NCBI RefSeq assembly: GCF_014648355.1
Contig: NZ_BMQY01000007.1
Location: 263,712 to 327,711 of the forward strand
Origin: Couchioplanes azureus
Lineage (GTDB): Bacteria; Actinomycetota; Actinomycetes; Mycobacteriales; Micromonosporaceae
Direction of reading: 5' to 3'
DNA length: 64,000 nucleotides
Shown: piece by piece, positions 48,429 through 58,772 of the stretch
How the letters are laid out: every line of letters starts with the position of its first letter
Position numbering within the stretch: the first letter of the stretch is position 1
Made by a program: the position numbers and the translations under genes
The notes under the pieces: generated by a model
Told to the model about the DNA's origin: nothing
Databases searched by the model: none
What the model saw: the letters and a program-made list of their open reading frames with translations, nothing else

Positions 48429-49376
48429 ATGACCACGACTGTCGCCTTCGACCGCGGTGGAGTGCAGAGCAGCGCCAAGCTGTTGCGCGAGGAACGCCGG
48501 CGGATCGCACCGGACGAACCGGGCCTGGTGCCCGCCGGCCGCGGCTGGGCGCCCGCCGCCGAGCAGATGGCCGAGCTGTGCGCCGACTGCCCGGGCACCA
48601 TCGGCGACGTGCTGCGGATGCTCACCCGGGCGCAGCAGATCATGAACGAGCTGCCGCCACCCGCGGCCAACCGGGTCGCCGCGTTCAACTCGCTCTACTT
48701 CACGATCACCGACCGGGTCGAGGCGGCGCTGCGCGGCACGACGGTGCGCGACGCCGACTTCCTCGAACTGCTCGACGTGGAGTTCGCCAAGCGCTACTTC
48801 GAGGCGCTGCGCCTCTGGGGCGACGAGAACCGCGCCACCCCGGACGCCTGGGAGATCCTCTTCCGGCGGGCCCAGGACCACCGGCTCAGCAAGCTCGCCG
48901 CCGCGATGCTGGGCGTGAACGCGCACATCAACCACGACCTGGCGCTGGCCCTGATCGCCACGTGGGAACGCCTCGGCCCGCCGCGCGACGACCTGGTCCA
49001 CCCGGACTACCTGCTGGTCAACGACATCTTCTACGCCGAGATCCCGGCCCTGCGCCGCCGCTACTCGACGAGCTGGCAGCTGCGCATCGACGGCCTGGTC
49101 GGCGACCTGGACGACTGGAGTCAGCGGGTCCTCGTGGCCGCGACCCGCGCCCGCGCCTGGGAGCAGGCCGAGCGGCTCTGGGCGCTGCGCGACGACGAGG
49201 AGGACCTGGCGCGGGCCCTGCTCGTGATGGACCGCGCCTCGGCGTACGTGGGGGAGCTGCTGATCACCGGCGACGGCGTGGTGAACCGGGTGGGCGCGGC
49301 ACTGCGCGCCGGCCGCGACACCGTGCGGACGGGCGTCGGCCGCCTGCTGGGCCGCCGGAGCGCCGCGGTCCGCTGA
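48429..49376 (+). CDS. DUF5995 family protein
   Basis: This soluble, largely helical 315-residue protein has IGDVLRMLTRAQQIMN, FNSLYFTITDRVEAAL, ALRLWGDENR, LAAAMLGVNAHINHDLALALIATW, YLLVNDIFYAEIP and WQLRIDGLVGDLDD. These fit DUF5995. The buried His/Asp in NAHINHDL resembles a metal site, but no activity is established. I chose the ATG at 48429 with GGGGGG five bases upstream; the first frame codon is at 48372. The stop lies inside the first unit of the 34-bp tandem repeat. Confidence 0.75.
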   Translation: MTTTVAFDRGGVQSSAKLLREERRRIAPDEPGLVPAGRGWAPAAEQMAELCADCPGTIGDVLRMLTRAQQIMNELPPPAANRVAAFNSLYFTITDRVEAALRGTTVRDADFLELLDVEFAKRYFEALRLWGDENRATPDAWEILFRRAQDHRLSKLAAAMLGVNAHINHDLALALIATWERLGPPRDDLVHPDYLLVNDIFYAEIPALRRRYSTSWQLRIDGLVGDLDDWSQRVLVAATRARAWEQAERLWALRDDEEDLARALLVMDRASAYVGELLITGDGVVNRVGAALRAGRDTVRTGVGRLLGRRSAAVR

Positions 49377-49544
49377 GCGCAAGCGCCGCCGAGCGCCGCG
49401 GCCCGCTGAGCGCAAGCGCCGCCGGAGCGCCGCGGCCCGCTGAGCGCAAGCGCCGCCGGAGCGCCGCGGCCCGCTGAGCGCAAGCGCCGCCGGGGCCTCG
49501 TGCGGAAGTGGCCGCCGGGGCGTCGCGGTGCGCTGAGGGCAGGG
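49351..49544. repeat. 34-bp tandem repeat, four close copies plus diverged copies
   Basis: Units begin at 49351, 49385 (33 bases, one deletion), 49418 and 49452. A partial copy follows from 49486 and a diverged one at 49511-49544. Each has GCCGCC, GAGCGCCGCGG and CGCTGAGCGCAAGC. GCGC-AA-GCGC gives every unit a small hairpin. The array starts in the last codons of the DUF5995 gene and supplies its stop codon; there are no spacers. Confidence 0.85.
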
Positions 49545-49657
49545 GCGCGTTCGTCGACCGTGGGGGCCCGCCGGGCGCGGAAGTGGAGGATTCCGCGCCC
49601 GGCGAGGCCACCCGTGCATGCCCCGCAGCGGCGAACCGCCGGCTCCGGGGCGGCGGG

Positions 49658-50149
49658 TCACGACGAGACGGCCGGCCTCTCCTCGGCGCTGCCCTCGACG
49701 ACCGGGCCGCTCTCGCTCTTCAGCGCCGGCGCGCCGGTCGTGGTGGAGATGTCGATGCGGCGCGGCTTGGCGGCCTGCGCGATCGGGATGGTGAGCGTCA
49801 GCACGCCGTCCTGCCAGGTCGCCGCGATGCGGTCGAGGTCGAGACCGTCGCCGAGGGTCAGGCGGCGCTCGAAGGTGCCGGTGACGCGTTCGCGGCGCAG
49901 CCACTGGACGTCGGAGTCGGTGCGCGGCGAGCGCTCGGCGCGGATGGTGAGGATGCGGTTGTCGACGTCGACCTGGACCGAGCCGGGGTCGACACCGGCC
50001 AGGTCACAGTGCAGGACGAAGTGGTCACCGGAGCGGTAGAGGTCCATCGGCATCGCGGCGGTCGCGGCCCCGCCGGCCCCGGGGGCGGCGCCGAGAACCT
50101 GGCCGGCCAGGCGGTCGAGCTCGCGGAAAGGATCGAAGGTCAGCACCAC
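49658..50149 (-). CDS. hsp20: Hsp20-family small heat-shock protein
   Basis: This 163-residue alpha-crystallin protein has a short N-terminal arm (LTFDPFRELDRLAGQVLG). The crystallin domain covers about 35-130 (MDLYRSGDHFVLHCDLAGVDPGSVQVDVDNRILTI, RRLTLGDGLDLDRIAATWQDGVLTLTIPI). The C-terminus carries AKPRRIDI, the I-x-I-like anchor. It holds unfolding proteins during heat stress. I chose GTG at 50149 because AGGAGG lies six bases upstream. Its promoter appears to lie within a CIRCE operator 140 bases upstream, so HrcA control is expected. Confidence 0.93.
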   Translation of the reverse strand: MVLTFDPFRELDRLAGQVLGAAPGAGGAATAAMPMDLYRSGDHFVLHCDLAGVDPGSVQVDVDNRILTIRAERSPRTDSDVQWLRRERVTGTFERRLTLGDGLDLDRIAATWQDGVLTLTIPIAQAAKPRRIDISTTTGAPALKSESGPVVEGSAEERPAVSS

Positions 50150-50167
50150 AATCCACCTCCTCGTGCG

Positions 50168-50190
50168 GCCCGCCGGACGATCCGGCGGGC
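50168..50190 (-). promoter_or_regulatory. leader hairpin just before the hsp20 ribosome-binding site
   Basis: A perfect 10-bp stem (GCCCGCCGGA) with a 3-base loop, five bases upstream of AGGAGG. It leaves the ribosome-binding site free and may stabilise the message or modulate translation. Confidence 0.4.
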
Positions 50191-50286
50191 ATGTGGCGCT
50201 CGGCGATCTGATCTTCTCTGCCGAGGTCGCACAGCCTGCCCCGAGGTGGTCATCACCGCGGTTGAGCTGCAGCGACAGTTCATTTT

Positions 50287-50313
50287 TTAGCACTGTCCCC
50301 TGGCGAGTGCCAA
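50287..50313. promoter_or_regulatory. CIRCE operator (HrcA site)
   Basis: TTAGCACTG-N9-GAGTGCCAA matches the CIRCE consensus TTAGCACTC-N9-GAGTGCTAA at 16 of 18 positions with the exact 9-base spacer. On the minus strand TTGGCA and TAAAAA, 18 bases apart, form an hsp20 promoter inside the operator. The divergent gene at 50349 starts 35 bases from its other end. Confidence 0.85.
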
Positions 50314-50348
50314 GAGGCGCCGCAAGATTTTTCTGCGAGGATGGCGCC

Positions 50349-51482
<1,134 letters not shown>

Positions 51483-51504
51483 GGGACGCCGGCCGGGCCG
51501 GCGG

Positions 51505-52833
51505 CTATCCGGCGCCGGGCACGGTCGGCAGGGTCGGCAGGATGGTGCGGCTGCGGCCCGGCCGCGGATAGGCCTGCGCCGCGGCGGCGAGCCGGGCCGC
51601 GTGGTCGCGCTGCTTCTGCCAGTGCCCGTAGAGGGCGCCGCGCTGCGAGAGCCGGTCCACCTCGCGGACGGTCGCCGGGTCGACGTCGCCCGGCGGGGCG
51701 TCCCGCCACGGGGTGCCGGGCAGCGGCATGAAGGTGTGCGCGTGGATGCGCGCCCCGAGCTCGGCCAGCTCCCGGGCCAGGGCCAGCGAGTCCGCGACGT
51801 CCCGCTCGTCCTCGCCGGGCATGCCGAAGATCATGTCGACGTTGATCCGGAAGCCCTCCTCGACGCCGAGCCGCGCGGCCCGCTTGACCTCCTCCACGCC
51901 GTGGCCGCGCTTGGCCGCGCCGAGCACCCGGTCGGAGCCCGACTGGGCGCCCACGATGATGTTGTTGTTGTCGCAGTACTTCTTGACCAGGCGCAGAGCG
52001 TCGCGGCTGACGTGCTCGGGGCGGATCTCGCTGGGGAAGCTGCCGAAGAAGACCCGGCCGTTCGGGCCGATGCCCTCGCGGCAGCTGGCGAGAAGCTCTT
52101 CGACGGCGTCGAGGTTCGGCTCTTCCGTCTGGCTGCCGTAGCTCAGCGCCGTCGGGGTGATGAACCGGACGTCCCGCAGGCCGCGGGCACGCATCCGATC
52201 GACGTGCCACCGTACGTTCTCGACGCTGCGGTGCCGGAACCGCGCCGAGAACATGAACGGCGTCTGGCAGAACCGGCACGAGAAGACGCAGCCTCTCGTG
52301 ATCTCCAGAGCGTTGAAGCGGTCCCACTTGAGGGAGAACCCGCGGAAGTCGCCGAGCGGCCGGCGCTCGGGCCGTCCCGTCTTGACGATCCCGCCGGTCT
52401 CGTCGCGGTACACCAGCCCGGTGACCCCGGCCGGGTCCCCCACGGCGTCCACCAGCCGCAGCAGGGTGGTCTCGCCCTCGCCGACGGCGGCGACGTCCCA
52501 GCCCGCGTCCAGGGTCTGCACCGGCTCGGCGGTGGCGTGCACCCCGCCCGCCACGTGCCGGACCCGGTCGTCGTCGGCCAGGGTCCGGATGTGGGCCAGC
52601 TCGGCGGCGAGCGCGTCCGCGTCGGGCGAGTAGAACGACCAGAGGACCAGCACCCGGGCACCCGACGCGAGAGCACTGTGGATGTGCTCCGCGGTGGTCT
52701 CGGGGGTGTCGCCGAAGCGGACCTCGTACCGGGTGGTGGTCTCGTGCTCCTCCAGGGCGCCGAGCAGCACGTGGAAGCCGTACGTCACGGCCTTGCGGTA
52801 GCGCAGGATCAGGACGAGGTCCGGGCCGCTCAT
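51505..52833 (-). CDS. B12-binding domain/radical SAM protein (MJ_1487-like)
   Basis: This 442-residue protein has an N-terminal cobalamin-binding-like Rossmann domain (about 1-130, VLILRYRKAVTYGFHVL, VLVLWSFYSPD, HVAGGVHATAEP). A radical SAM barrel follows, with the [4Fe-4S] motif CVFSCRFC, then ITPTALSYGSQ and NVDMIFGMPGEDERDV. The pattern matches the TIGR04013-type family, whose reaction is unknown; relatives methylate or rearrange unactivated carbons. The ATG at 52833 is the start. It is convergent with the threonine-synthase-like gene. Confidence 0.85.
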   Translation of the reverse strand: MSGPDLVLILRYRKAVTYGFHVLLGALEEHETTTRYEVRFGDTPETTAEHIHSALASGARVLVLWSFYSPDADALAAELAHIRTLADDDRVRHVAGGVHATAEPVQTLDAGWDVAAVGEGETTLLRLVDAVGDPAGVTGLVYRDETGGIVKTGRPERRPLGDFRGFSLKWDRFNALEITRGCVFSCRFCQTPFMFSARFRHRSVENVRWHVDRMRARGLRDVRFITPTALSYGSQTEEPNLDAVEELLASCREGIGPNGRVFFGSFPSEIRPEHVSRDALRLVKKYCDNNNIIVGAQSGSDRVLGAAKRGHGVEEVKRAARLGVEEGFRINVDMIFGMPGEDERDVADSLALARELAELGARIHAHTFMPLPGTPWRDAPPGDVDPATVREVDRLSQRGALYGHWQKQRDHAARLAAAAQAYPRPGRSRTILPTLPTVPGAG

Positions 52834-52987
52834 CCCGCGATTGTGCCAGGAGCCCGGACCGTTCGGCCGCGCGCCGGGCGGGGCCGGAAGGCGGTCGTCG
52901 TGGCGGCCCCGGCTGCCCCGATCTGCGCGACCCGTGGTTCGGCGTTGACACGGGCGAAACATTCGGGATCCGTACCCGTAACGCCCG

Positions 52988-54148
52988 GTGGCGAGCATCT
53001 GTCGGGTGAGAGCCGAGCAGAACGACGGTGCGGGACCGCTCGCCGGGTTCACCGTGGCCGTCACCGCCGAGCGGCGGCGCGACGAGCTCGCCGCCCTGCT
53101 GGAGCGGCGCGGCGCGCGGGTCGTCGTCGCGCCCGTCATCACCATCGTGCCGGTGCGCGACGACCGGGCCCTGCAGGCCGCGACCGAGGTCTGCGTGGGG
53201 CTCGCCCCGGACATCGTCGTCGCCACCACCGGCATCGGCTTCCGGGGCTGGCTGGAGGCCGCCGAGGGGTGGGGGATGGGCGACGCCCTGCGGGCCGCGC
53301 TGCGCCGGGCCCGGGTGATCGCCCGGGGCGCCAAGCCGTGCGGGGCCATCCGGGCCGCCGGCCTCACCGAGGACTGGTCCGCCGCGACCGAGTCGTCGGA
53401 GGAGATCCTGCAGTGGCTGCTGGCACAGGGGGTCTCCGGCCGGCGGATCGCCGTCCAGCTGCACGGCGGCCCGCAGGCCGGGTTCACCGGGGCGCTGCGC
53501 GCGGCCGGGGCCACCGTCGTGGAGATCCCGGTCTACCGGTGGACGCTGCCGGCGGACATGGCACCGGTGCACCGCCTCGTCGGCCGCCTCACCGCCGGGC
53601 AGCTCGACGCCGTCACGTTCACCAGCGCCCCGGCCGTGCAGGCCCTGCTGGAGACCGCCGGCGACGCCGCCCCCGAGGTGCTGGACCGGTTCCGCGGCCG
53701 CACCATGGCGGCCTGCGTGGGGCCGGTCACCGCGGCCTCGCTGGTCGAGCAGGGCGTGCCCGTGGTCACCCCGCACCGGTCCCGGCTCGGCGCCCTGGTC
53801 AAGGTCGTCACGGACGAGCTGCCGCGCCGGGCGCCGCGGCTGCGGGTGGCCGGGGACGAGCTGGAGATCCGCGGGCACGCGGTGCTCGTCGACGGTCGCC
53901 TGCGCAACCTCGCGCCGGCCGCGATGGCCATCCTCGGCGCGCTCGCCGCCCGCCCGGGCGCCGTCGTCGCCCGCGAGCGGCTGGCCGGCGCCCTGCCCCG
54001 GGGCACCGACGCGCACGCGGTGGACGTCGCCATCGCGCGGCTGCGCACCGCCCTCGGCGGCGGCGGGCACATCGAGACCGTCATCAAGCGCGGCTACCGG
54101 CTGCGGGTCGACGACGTGGATCTCACATCCCGCGTACACACGTTGTAA
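52988..54148 (+). CDS. nnaR: NnaR-type nitrate-assimilation regulator (HemD-like plus winged helix)
   Basis: This protein of about 386 residues joins an N-terminal uroporphyrinogen-III-synthase-like domain (FTVAVTAERRRDELAALLERRGARVVVAP, DIVVATTGIGFRGWLEAAE, VTFTSAPAVQALLETA) to a C-terminal winged-helix domain (about 295-380, LRNLAPAAMAILGALAARPGAVVARERLAGAL, HAVDVAIARLRTALG, VIKRGYRLRVD). This is the NnaR architecture, known in Streptomyces and Mycobacterium to activate nitrate/nitrite genes with GlnR. It is 63 bases upstream of narB on the same strand. The start is uncertain (GTG 52988 or GTG 53006). Confidence 0.88.
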   Translation: MASICRVRAEQNDGAGPLAGFTVAVTAERRRDELAALLERRGARVVVAPVITIVPVRDDRALQAATEVCVGLAPDIVVATTGIGFRGWLEAAEGWGMGDALRAALRRARVIARGAKPCGAIRAAGLTEDWSAATESSEEILQWLLAQGVSGRRIAVQLHGGPQAGFTGALRAAGATVVEIPVYRWTLPADMAPVHRLVGRLTAGQLDAVTFTSAPAVQALLETAGDAAPEVLDRFRGRTMAACVGPVTAASLVEQGVPVVTPHRSRLGALVKVVTDELPRRAPRLRVAGDELEIRGHAVLVDGRLRNLAPAAMAILGALAARPGAVVARERLAGALPRGTDAHAVDVAIARLRTALGGGGHIETVIKRGYRLRVDDVDLTSRVHTL

Positions 54149-54211
54149 AGAATTGCGAACGTCGAGGCAATCGGCACGGGCGGGGAATGGAAACGACGGC
54201 CCGCCACCATC

Positions 54212-56311
54212 GTGGGCGTGACGGTCACCGAGACGCATTGCCCGTACTGCGCTCTGCAGTGCGGCATCCGGCTGACACCCGTGATCCCGCGGGTGCACCT
54301 GGAACCCGCCGACTTCCCGGTGAACCGCGGCGGCCTCTGCGCCAAGGGGTGGACCGCCGCGGAGCTGCTCGACCACCGGGACCGCCTGCTGAGCCCGCTG
54401 GTGCGCGAGGACCCCGCGGACCGCCGCAGCCCGCTGCGCCCGGCCACCTGGGACGAGGCCCTGGACCGGATCGTCACCGCGATCCGCGCCAGCCAGCAAC
54501 GGTACGGCCCGGACAGCGTCGGCGCGTTCGGCGGCGGCGGGCTCACCAACGAGAAGGCGTACGCGCTCGGCAAGTTCGTCCGGGTGGCGCTGCGCTCGGC
54601 GTCCATCGACTACAACGGCCGGTTCTGCATGTCGTCGGCGGCCACCGCCGCCAACCGGGCGCTCGGCGTCGACCGCGGGCTGCCCTTCCCGCTGGAGGAC
54701 GTCGCCCGGGCGCGCACGGTGCTGCTGGTCGGCGCCAACCCGGCCGACGCCATGCCGCCCTCGATGCAGTACCTCGACGCGGGGCGGGCCGAGGGCGCCC
54801 GGCACATCGTGGTGGACCCGCGGCTGACGGCGACGGCGAAGGGTGCGTACCGGCACCTGCAGCCGCTGCCCGGCACGGACCTGGCGCTGGCCAACGGCCT
54901 GCTGCACCTCGCGATCCGCGAGGGCCTGGTGGACGAGGACTACATCCGGGACCGGACGAGCGGCTTCGAGGCGGTCCGCGCCGCGGTCAACGCCTACTGG
55001 CCCGCCCGGGTCGAGCGGATGACCGGCGTGCCGGAGGCGCACCTGCGCGAGACGGTCCGGCTGCTCGCCACCGAGGGCCCGGCGATGATCCTCACCGCCC
55101 GCGGCGCGGAGCAGCACAGCAACGGCACGGACACCGCCCAGGCCTACCTCAACCTCGCCCTCGCGCTGGGCCTGGTCGGGCGCCCGTACTCGGGCTACGG
55201 CACGATCACCGGCCAGGGCAACGGGCAGGGCGGGCGCGAGCACGGGCAGAAGGCCGACCAGCTGCCCGGCTACCGGCGCCTCGACGACCCCGCCGCCCGC
55301 GCGCACGTGGCGAAGGTGTGGGGGATCGACCCTTCCGAGCTGCCGATGCCCGGGAAGTCGGCGTACGAGATGCTCGACCGGCTCGGCACCGACGGCGGGG
55401 TGCGGGTCCTGCTCGTGCTGGCCAGCAACATCGCCGTCTCCGCGCCGCACGCCACCCACGTGATCGACCGGCTGCGCGCGCTCGACCTGCTCGTGGTCTC
55501 CGACATCTTCCTCTCCGAGACCGCCGCCCTCGCCGACGTGGTCCTGCCGACGGCGCAGTGGGCCGAGGAGGAGGGCACGATGACCAATCTGGAGGGCCGG
55601 GTCATCCGCCGCCGCCGGGCCCTGCCCCCGCCCGGCGAGGTCCGCACCGACCTGCGCTTCCTCGCCGACCTCGCGGGGCGCCTCGGCCGCGGCGAGTTCT
55701 TCAGCGCCGAGCCGCGCGAGGTGTTCGAGGAGCTGCGCCGGGCCAGCGCCGGCGGGATCGCCGACTACGCCGGCATCACCTACGAGCGGCTCGACGCCGA
55801 GCAGGGCGTGTTCTGGCCGTGCCCGTCCGAGGACCACCCGGGCACGCCGCGGCTGTTCGCCGAGGACTTCCCGACGCCCGACGGGCGGGCGCGGTTCGTG
55901 CGGGTCGAGCACCGCGACCCGCACGAGCTTCCCGACCGGCATTACCCGTACGTCCTGACGACCGGCCGCACGATGCAGCAGTACCAGAGCGGCAACCAGA
56001 CCCGCCGCGTCGCCGCGCTGACCATGGCGACGCCGGAGCCGCGCGTCGAGCTGCACCCCGACCTGGCCCGGCGGCACGGCATCGCCGACAGCGACCTGGT
56101 CGAGCTGCGCAGCCGCCGCGGTCGCGCGCTCTTCCGGGCCCGGCTCGACCCCGGCATCCGCCCGGACACCGTCTTCGCGCCGTTCCACTGGGGCGGCGAC
56201 AACGCCGTCAACGCCCTCACCGATCCCGCGCTCGACCGGCACTCCCGGATGCCGGCCTTCAAGGCGTGCGCGGTCGCGATCTCGCGAACCGAGGAAGAAG
56301 GGAACCGCTGA
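54212..56311 (+). CDS. narB: assimilatory nitrate reductase (molybdopterin, single subunit)
   Basis: This 699-residue member of the molybdopterin oxidoreductase family has the N-terminal [4Fe-4S] ligands in HCPYCALQCG and GGLCAKG. The active-site Cys lies in NGRFCMSSAATAANRALG, and GTMTNLEGRVIRRR and the C-terminal molydopterin-binding domain (YVLTTGRTMQQYQSGNQTRR) follow. It reduces nitrate to nitrite in the cytoplasm. The electron donor subunit is not encoded here, so ferredoxin, flavodoxin or a distant protein is expected. GTG at 54212 or 54218 starts it. NirB follows one base later. Confidence 0.93.
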   Translation: MGVTVTETHCPYCALQCGIRLTPVIPRVHLEPADFPVNRGGLCAKGWTAAELLDHRDRLLSPLVREDPADRRSPLRPATWDEALDRIVTAIRASQQRYGPDSVGAFGGGGLTNEKAYALGKFVRVALRSASIDYNGRFCMSSAATAANRALGVDRGLPFPLEDVARARTVLLVGANPADAMPPSMQYLDAGRAEGARHIVVDPRLTATAKGAYRHLQPLPGTDLALANGLLHLAIREGLVDEDYIRDRTSGFEAVRAAVNAYWPARVERMTGVPEAHLRETVRLLATEGPAMILTARGAEQHSNGTDTAQAYLNLALALGLVGRPYSGYGTITGQGNGQGGREHGQKADQLPGYRRLDDPAARAHVAKVWGIDPSELPMPGKSAYEMLDRLGTDGGVRVLLVLASNIAVSAPHATHVIDRLRALDLLVVSDIFLSETAALADVVLPTAQWAEEEGTMTNLEGRVIRRRRALPPPGEVRTDLRFLADLAGRLGRGEFFSAEPREVFEELRRASAGGIADYAGITYERLDAEQGVFWPCPSEDHPGTPRLFAEDFPTPDGRARFVRVEHRDPHELPDRHYPYVLTTGRTMQQYQSGNQTRRVAALTMATPEPRVELHPDLARRHGIADSDLVELRSRRGRALFRARLDPGIRPDTVFAPFHWGGDNAVNALTDPALDRHSRMPAFKACAVAISRTEEEGNR

Positions 56312-56312
56312 A

Positions 56313-58772
56313 GTGCAGCAACCGCGTCTGGTGGTCATCGGCAACGGCATGGCCGGCGCCCGTACGCTCGAGGAGATCCTCGCCCGGGACGGCGACTTCG
56401 CCGTCACCGTCTTCGGCGACGAGCCGTACGGCAACTACAACCGCATCATGCTCTCCAATGTCCTCGCGGGCGTGGAGGACGAGGCGGGCATCTTCCTCAA
56501 CGACCTGTCCTGGTACGCCGACAACGGCATCACCCTGCACACCGGCACCCGCATCGCGCGCATCGACCCGCGCGAGCGGCGGGTGTACGCCGAGGACGGC
56601 ACCGCGACGCCGTACGACAAACTGATCATCGCCACCGGCAGCCGCCCGTGGGTGCCGCCGATCAAGGGCATCCACCGCCCCGGCCGCGGCTACCACCAGG
56701 GCGTCTTCGCCTTCCGGACGCTCGACGACACCCGGGCGATGATCCGCTACGCCCGCGACCACGAGCGCGCGGTCGTGATCGGCGGCGGCCTGCTCGGCCT
56801 GGAGGCGGCCCGCGGCCTGCAGAACCACGTGAGCCACGTGACGCTCCTGCACGCCATGGGCCATCTGATGAACACCCAGCTGGACGCGCAGGGCGGCAAG
56901 ATCCTGCAGCGCAGCGTGGAGCAGCTCGGCATCGAGGTGATCACCGACGCGATGACCACGGAGATCCTCGGCAAGCACGCGGTCACCGGCGTGCAGCTCG
57001 CCGACGGCCGCACGATCGACTGCGACGTCGTGGTGATCGCGGCCGGTATCCGCCCCAACGCCGAGGTGGCGCAGGCGAGCGGGCTCACGGTCGACCGCGG
57101 CATCGTCGTCGACGACCAGATGCGCGTGCAGGGCGAGCCCGACATCTACGCCGTCGGCGAGTGCGTGCAGCACCGCGGCGAGGTCTACGGGCTGGTGGCA
57201 CCGCTCTGGGACCAGGCGAAGGTGCTCGCCGACCACCTCACCGGGCGCGACCCGGACGCGGCGTACCACGGCTCCCGGGTCGCCACCAAGCTGAAGGTCG
57301 CCGGGGTGGACGTCGCCGCGATGGGCGTCCAGGAGGCCGAGCGCGAGGACGACGAGACGGTGGTCTTCAGCGAGCCGCGCAAGGGCGTCTACAAGAGCCT
57401 CGTCATCCGCGACGGCCGCCTGATCGGCGCCACGCTCGTCGGCGACGTGCGCAAGGTCGCCTTCCTCATGCAGGCGTTCGACCGGGGCCTGGCCCTGCCG
57501 GAGGACCGCGCCGAGCTGATGTTCGACCTCGGCGGCCCGCCGGCCGAGGTCAGCGCCGCCGACATGCCCGACGACACCCAGGTCTGCAACTGCAACGGCG
57601 TCAGCAAGGGCACGCTGGTGCAGACCGTGCAGGGCGGCTGCCGGACCGTCACCGGCGTCATGGACGCCACCCGGGCCGGCAAGGGCTGCGGCACCTGCAA
57701 GAGCGTGGTCCAGCGGATCGTCGAGTGGGCCGCCGGGGGAGAGGTCGAGGAGGACCCCAAGGCTTCCTGGTACGTCCCCGGCGTGCCCATGCCGAAGCCG
57801 GAGCTGATGCGGGCGATCCGTACCCACGGGCTGAAGTCGGTGTCCTCGGTCTTCGCCACCCTGGTGCCGGGCGGCACGGAGGACGCCAAGAGCAAGATGG
57901 GCCTGGCCTCGCTGCTGAAGATGATGTGGGGCGAGGAGTACGAGGACGAGCGCGACGCCCGCTTCATCAACGACCGGGTGCACGCCAACATCCAGCGCGA
58001 CGGCACCTTCTCGGTGGTGCCGCAGATGAAGGGCGGCGTCACCACCCCGGAGCAGCTGCGCCGGATCGCCGAGGTGGCCGAGCGGCACAGCGTGCCGATG
58101 GTCAAGCTCACCGGCGGGCAACGCATCGACCTGCTCGGCGTGCCCAAGGAGAAGCTGCCGCAGATCTGGGCCGAGCTCGACATGCCGTCCGGCTACGCGT
58201 ACGCCAAGAGCTTCCGCACCGTGAAGACCTGCGTCGGCTCGGACTTCTGCCGCTTCGGCGTCGGCGACTCCACCGCGCTCGGCATCGCGCTGGAGGAGCG
58301 CTACCAGGGCATCGAGGGGCCGGGCAAGATGAAGCTCGCCGTCACCGGCTGCCCGCGCAACTGCGCCGAGGCGTACGTCAAGGACCTGGGCGTCGTCGCC
58401 GTCGACGGGGGCCGCTGGGAGATCTACGTGGGCGGGGCGGCCGGGGCGCACGTGCGCAAGGGCGACCTGCTCGCCACGGTGGCGACGGCCGACGAGGTCG
58501 TCACGCTGACCGGGCGGTTCCTGCAGTACTACCGGGAGAACGCCAACTGGCTGGAGCGCACCTACGCGTTCGTGCCGCGGATCGGCATCGAGCGCATCCG
58601 CGAGATCGTCGTCGACGACGCCGACGGGATCGCCGCCGACCTGGACGCCGCGATGGCCGCGTCCGTGGCCGCGTACGCCGATCCCTGGAAGGAACGGGAC
58701 GCACCGGTGACACCCGGGCAGTTCCGGACCTCGCTGCCGCTGGTGGCCCTGCCCCAGGTGCCGGTCCGATGA
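56313..58772 (+). CDS. nirB: NADH-dependent nitrite reductase large subunit NirB
   Basis: This 819-residue enzyme has an FAD/NAD-binding domain (VVIGNGMAGARTLEEI, AVVIGGGLLGLEAARGL). A BFD-like [2Fe-2S] domain follows (CNCNGVSKG and GKGCGTCKS). The siroheme/[4Fe-4S] domain has C-x5-C in TCVGSDFCRFG and C-x3-C in TGCPRNCAEAYVKDLG. It reduces nitrite to ammonia with NADH. GTG at 56313 begins one base after the narB stop, and its stop overlaps the nirD start. Confidence 0.96.
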   Translation: MQQPRLVVIGNGMAGARTLEEILARDGDFAVTVFGDEPYGNYNRIMLSNVLAGVEDEAGIFLNDLSWYADNGITLHTGTRIARIDPRERRVYAEDGTATPYDKLIIATGSRPWVPPIKGIHRPGRGYHQGVFAFRTLDDTRAMIRYARDHERAVVIGGGLLGLEAARGLQNHVSHVTLLHAMGHLMNTQLDAQGGKILQRSVEQLGIEVITDAMTTEILGKHAVTGVQLADGRTIDCDVVVIAAGIRPNAEVAQASGLTVDRGIVVDDQMRVQGEPDIYAVGECVQHRGEVYGLVAPLWDQAKVLADHLTGRDPDAAYHGSRVATKLKVAGVDVAAMGVQEAEREDDETVVFSEPRKGVYKSLVIRDGRLIGATLVGDVRKVAFLMQAFDRGLALPEDRAELMFDLGGPPAEVSAADMPDDTQVCNCNGVSKGTLVQTVQGGCRTVTGVMDATRAGKGCGTCKSVVQRIVEWAAGGEVEEDPKASWYVPGVPMPKPELMRAIRTHGLKSVSSVFATLVPGGTEDAKSKMGLASLLKMMWGEEYEDERDARFINDRVHANIQRDGTFSVVPQMKGGVTTPEQLRRIAEVAERHSVPMVKLTGGQRIDLLGVPKEKLPQIWAELDMPSGYAYAKSFRTVKTCVGSDFCRFGVGDSTALGIALEERYQGIEGPGKMKLAVTGCPRNCAEAYVKDLGVVAVDGGRWEIYVGGAAGAHVRKGDLLATVATADEVVTLTGRFLQYYRENANWLERTYAFVPRIGIERIREIVVDDADGIAADLDAAMAASVAAYADPWKERDAPVTPGQFRTSLPLVALPQVPVR

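Noticed and set aside
49351..49485. 34-bp repeat considered as a CRISPR array
   Set aside because: The units are directly adjacent with no spacers, and no cas genes are near.
54145..54211. GlnR/NnaR boxes before narB
   Set aside because: GTAAA, GAACG and GGAAAC fragments occur, but spacing does not clearly match the known box, so no site is called.
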